From positions 1 through 7,673 of the forward strand of contig JABIZW010000209.1 of the NCBI GenBank assembly GCA_018666295.1: a stretch of 7,673 nucleotides of DNA, written 5' to 3'. Of the stretch, positions 4,912-7,673 are shown piece after piece (the stretch's first letter is position 1; every line of letters begins with the position of its first letter). The position numbers and the translations under genes are program-made. Origin of the DNA: Halieaceae bacterium. GTDB taxonomy: Bacteria; Pseudomonadota; Gammaproteobacteria; Pseudomonadales; Halieaceae. The notes beneath the pieces are model-generated. The model was not told where the DNA came from. It searched no databases and saw only the letters and a program-made list of their open reading frames with translations.

Positions 4912-7164
4912 ATGTCTGACCTCTTTAATGCCCCGCCCTCAACTGAAACGTTATCACTGAGAGACTACGCCGAGAAGGCGTATCTTGATTACTCGATGTA
5001 CGTCATTCTCGACCGGGCTTTGCCTCACGTGGGTGATGGCTTAAAGCCAGTGCAGCGCCGAATTGTCTACGCAATGAGCGAGCTTGGGCTCAAGTCATCT
5101 GCGAAGTATAAGAAGTCGGCGCGAACGGTCGGTGACGTGATTGGTAAGTTCCACCCGCACGGAGACAGCGCCGCTTACGAGGCCATGGTGTTGATGGCTC
5201 AGGATTTTTCCTACCGCCACCCGCTCATCGACGGCCAGGGCAATTGGGGTTCAGCAGACGACCCCAAATCGTTTGCCGCGATGCGTTACACCGAGTCTAA
5301 GTTAACGAAATACGCCGACGTATTGCTGAGCGAACTCGGTCAAGGCACGGTTGATTGGCAGCCTAATTTTGACGGCAGTATGGACGAGCCTGTTGTACTG
5401 CCTGCACAGGTCCCCAATTTATTGCTTAACGGTACGACCGGCATTGCTGTCGGTATGGCAACCGACATTCCCCCACACAATCTGCGGGAGGTGGTCAACG
5501 CGACCGTTTATTTGCTGGATCATCCAGAGGCGACAGTGGACGCCTTGTGTGGACACATTCAAGCGCCCGATTTCCCCACGGACGCTGAAATTATTACGCC
5601 GGCCGAAGAGATTCGAAATATTTACCGTTCGGGTCGCGGCAGCGTGCGGATGCGAGCGGCGTGGCGTACAGAGGACGGCGCGGTTGTGCTTCACGCGCTC
5701 CCCTTCCAGGTTTCTGGATCAAAAGTACTCGAACAGATCGCCGCTCAAATGCAGGCTAAAAAATTGCCAATGGTGTCAGATCTGCGCGATGAGTCAGATC
5801 ACGAACACCCAACGCGATTGGTCATCGTACCGCGCTCTAACCGGGTTGATCTCGACGCCATGATGAGTCACATCTTTGCCACGACAGACTTGGAGCGATC
5901 CTATCGTGTGAATCTCAATGTGATTGGGATGAACGGTCGCCCCGGTGTGCGGTCGCTTGATCAGCTGCTCAGAGACTGGATTAAATTCCGCCGCCTAACC
6001 GTGCGCAGGCGACTCGAGTACCGACTGGAGAAAGTGTTAAAGCGACTGCACATTCTCGAAGGATACCTGGTTGCTTATCTTAATCTCGATGAGGTCATTC
6101 GCATTATTCGCGAAGAAGACGCGCCCAAGCAGGAACTGATGGCACGTTTTACGTTATCGGAGATCCAAGCGGACGCTATTTTAGACTTGAAGCTACGTAA
6201 TCTTGCCAAGCTTGAGGAGATGAAAATTCGTGGCGAGCAGTCTGAGCTCAACAGTGAGCGCGATTCGCTGCAGACGACGCTTGGCAGCGAGGACTTGATG
6301 ACCCAGTTGATCCGTGGCGAGCTGGTTGCGATTGTCAGCGAATACGGTGATGAGCGGCGGTCTCGGTTAGTGAGGGTCGAAGAGGCAAAAGCCTTCTCTG
6401 AGCTCGAGTTGACCAGTGCAGATCCAATGACCGTGGTGGTTTCTGAAAAAGGTTGGATTAGGGCGGCGAAAGGGCATGACATTGATCCTGAAAGCCTTAA
6501 CTACAAGTCAGGTGACGCCTACAAATTTGCAGCCCTGGGTCGAAGTAATCAGACCACAGTGGTCTTTGATTCAACCGGGCGAGCCTATTCGCTGCCAACG
6601 CATCAGTTGCCGTCAGCCCGAGGTCAAGGTGAGCCGTTGACGGGAAGGATTTCGCCGCCGTCGGGTGCCACGTTTGAGGGACTCATGACGGGTGCCGAGA
6701 ATCAGAAGTTTTTGTTGGCCAGTGATGCCGGCTACGGATTTGTGGCAAAGTTTGGCGCCCTGGTAGCGAAAAACAAAGCAGGCAAGGCAGTCTTGAGTCT
6801 TCCAAAGGGTGCACAAGTTATACCACCCGTCACTGTCCTTGACCGTGACAATTTGTTGGTGGCTGCGGCGACTTCTGAAGGCCGTTTGTTGGTCTTCCCC
6901 CTTGCGGACCTCCCTGAGCTGGCAAAGGGGAAGGGCAACAAAATCATTGGTATTCCTTCTGCCCGAGCGCAAGCGCGAGAAGAGATACTGGTGGGTCTTT
7001 TAGTGTTTGGCGACGGTGATGTCGTGCAAGTGAATTCGGGTCGTCAACACTTGAAGTTGAAGCTATCAGATCTTGAAAACTACCGCGGCGAGCGCGGGAG
7101 ACGGGGCAATAGACTGCCTAAGGGATTCCAAAAGGTCAGCGGTCTGACGATCGCTGCGCCCTAA
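4912..7164 (+). CDS. parC: DNA topoisomerase IV subunit A (ParC)
   Basis: ParC is the DNA-breaking subunit of topoisomerase IV (ParC2ParE2), which decatenates daughter chromosomes and relaxes supercoils. The 750 residues compare with 752 in E. coli, and the two align almost without gaps. The N-terminal winged-helix and tower domains begin with YLDYSMYVI and GDGLKPVQRRIVYAMSELGL. The catalytic tyrosine is Y126 in FAAMRYTE. The quinolone region HPHGDSAAYE keeps S86 and E90, equivalent to E. coli S80 and E84, so no common target mutation is present. RLEKVLKRLHILEG and RNLAKLEEMKIRGEQSEL mark the coiled-coil gate. A C-terminal beta-pinwheel follows from about residue 500 (repeats such as GWIRAAKGHDID, SARGQGEPLTG and ASDAGYGFV), including the degenerate GyrA-box-like element that distinguishes ParC from GyrA. 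parE is not nearby in this window. The stop codon overlaps that of the convergent downstream gene by four bases. Confidence 0.97.
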   Translation: MSDLFNAPPSTETLSLRDYAEKAYLDYSMYVILDRALPHVGDGLKPVQRRIVYAMSELGLKSSAKYKKSARTVGDVIGKFHPHGDSAAYEAMVLMAQDFSYRHPLIDGQGNWGSADDPKSFAAMRYTESKLTKYADVLLSELGQGTVDWQPNFDGSMDEPVVLPAQVPNLLLNGTTGIAVGMATDIPPHNLREVVNATVYLLDHPEATVDALCGHIQAPDFPTDAEIITPAEEIRNIYRSGRGSVRMRAAWRTEDGAVVLHALPFQVSGSKVLEQIAAQMQAKKLPMVSDLRDESDHEHPTRLVIVPRSNRVDLDAMMSHIFATTDLERSYRVNLNVIGMNGRPGVRSLDQLLRDWIKFRRLTVRRRLEYRLEKVLKRLHILEGYLVAYLNLDEVIRIIREEDAPKQELMARFTLSEIQADAILDLKLRNLAKLEEMKIRGEQSELNSERDSLQTTLGSEDLMTQLIRGELVAIVSEYGDERRSRLVRVEEAKAFSELELTSADPMTVVVSEKGWIRAAKGHDIDPESLNYKSGDAYKFAALGRSNQTTVVFDSTGRAYSLPTHQLPSARGQGEPLTGRISPPSGATFEGLMTGAENQKFLLASDAGYGFVAKFGALVAKNKAGKAVLSLPKGAQVIPPVTVLDRDNLLVAAATSEGRLLVFPLADLPELAKGKGNKIIGIPSARAQAREEILVGLLVFGDGDVVQVNSGRQHLKLKLSDLENYRGERGRRGNRLPKGFQKVSGLTIAAP

Positions 7165-7673
7165 AAGGGAAGGTCCGTCTGCTCGCCCACGTCTGGGAAT
7201 AGACGGCGTTGTAAGAGCTTGCTTTGTTTGTCGAGTTCGGCAACCACGTCGACTGAGGGAGTTCCCAGTTGTGTGTCGCCATCGGCTGTTTCAATCAGCT
7301 CGAAGCGCGTGCAAACGTCCTCGTGATCTTGAAGCGACTGGGAGACCTTCACCGATGATCCTGCTCGCTGTGCCGCGTACAGCGTTTCATCGATAACCGA
7401 CTGCGTATAAAGTGCGGCGTAGGCGGACTTTTGCTCCCCCCGGCTCAGGTCGCTCCGGCCAATGCCGATCCCTCCTACAAATTTTAGCCGCTGACTGCGC
7501 TCTGCGACGACGAGAAGGTGTTGTAGTAACACCGCTGAAACCGCAGCTCGAGCTTCGGGTGACATGCCGTTGTGGCGACCTTCAAAGAAAAGGGACAGGC
7601 TTTGCGGACGTGAGGACTGAAGATCGCCTTTGAGTAACTGGCCCACGGTTTTTAAAAGGGTCTCGTAAATGCC
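7161..7673 (-). CDS. Unidentified protein, C-terminal 170 residues
   Basis: The frame is open from the right edge to a TAG at 7163-7161 and the gene continues beyond the window, so neither its start nor its full length is known. The visible part begins GIYETLLKTVGQLLKGDLQ, includes LSLFFEGRHNGMSPEARAAV, a helical LLQHLLVVAERSQRL, a strand-like LKFVGGIGIG, then SVIDETLYAAQRAGSSVKVS, and ends FPDVGEQTDLPF. It has no transmembrane segment and looks cytoplasmic, with mixed alpha/beta character. The GIGIG strand followed by a helix and a short KVS strand loosely recalls the second half of a class III nucleotide-cyclase fold, but no catalytic residues can be identified, so I do not assign that function. 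In Pseudomonas, parC lies near serB and an AhpA/YtjB-type membrane protein, and a cytoplasmic tail of such a protein is another unproven option. Codon use and the compact stop overlap with parC suggest a genuine gene. Confidence 0.75.
   Translation of the reverse strand, partial: GIYETLLKTVGQLLKGDLQSSRPQSLSLFFEGRHNGMSPEARAAVSAVLLQHLLVVAERSQRLKFVGGIGIGRSDLSRGEQKSAYAALYTQSVIDETLYAAQRAGSSVKVSQSLQDHEDVCTRFELIETADGDTQLGTPSVDVVAELDKQSKLLQRRLFPDVGEQTDLPF

Noticed and set aside
6075..6482. Long minus-strand open frames inside parC (and similar ones inside glnA and typA)
   Set aside because: They are antisense to strongly conserved coding sequence and are serine/arginine-rich, as expected from reading codon-biased genes backwards.
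1..7673. Search for mobile elements, CRISPR arrays, tRNA/rRNA, phage genes or toxin-antitoxin pairs
   Set aside because: I saw no repeat arrays, terminal inverted repeats, transposase motifs or RNA gene signatures; all well-supported genes are conserved chromosomal ones.

Overview
This window is ordinary, tightly packed chromosomal core sequence from a gammaproteobacterium. GlnA, TypA, ElaA and ParC all read as close full-length relatives of their Escherichia coli counterparts. The divergent glnA/typA pair is also found in enterics. A DUF4124 protein between glnA and ntrB is an arrangement I associate with Pseudomonas-like and marine gammaproteobacteria. Base composition is balanced and intergenic space is minimal, so a marine lineage such as the OM60/NOR5 group is a reasonable guess, but no marker here settles the genus. 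I see no mobile element, CRISPR array, tRNA or rRNA.

Layout. On the minus strand at the left are the first 39 codons of ntrB (glnL) at 1-119, a small secreted DUF4124 protein at 130-675, and glnA at 791-2197. A Rho-independent terminator at 747-780 separates glnA from the DUF4124-ntrB unit. The 344-base gap 2198-2541 between divergent glnA and typA holds a full glnA control region: a near-consensus sigma-54 promoter (2285-2300), two tandem perfect matches to the IHF consensus (2308-2320 and 2327-2339), and two NtrC enhancer sites 30 bp apart (2385-2401 and 2415-2431). A third NtrC site (691-707), a perfect 17-bp palindrome, lies just before the DUF4124-ntrB unit. Glutamine synthetase, its sensor kinase and the NtrC sites therefore form one nitrogen-responsive circuit: NtrB phosphorylates NtrC, NtrC~P activates glnA from the enhancers, and NtrC probably represses its own operon from the third site.

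The plus strand carries typA (2542-4356), a ribosome-associated GTPase, and parC (4912-7164), topoisomerase IV subunit A. Between them on the minus strand is elaA (4353-4805), a GNAT acetyltransferase divergent from parC. The 106-bp elaA/parC gap holds an 11-bp-stem hairpin in the parC leader. At the right edge, on the minus strand, is the C-terminal 170 residues of a protein I could not identify (7161-7673).

Both convergent pairs (typA/elaA and parC/unknown) overlap by exactly four bases, sharing their stop codons, with no terminator between them. I found no candidate for a wholly new system. The points most worth a second look are the control architecture around glnA-ntrB, the DUF4124 protein placed under that control, the parC leader hairpin, and the unidentified gene facing parC.
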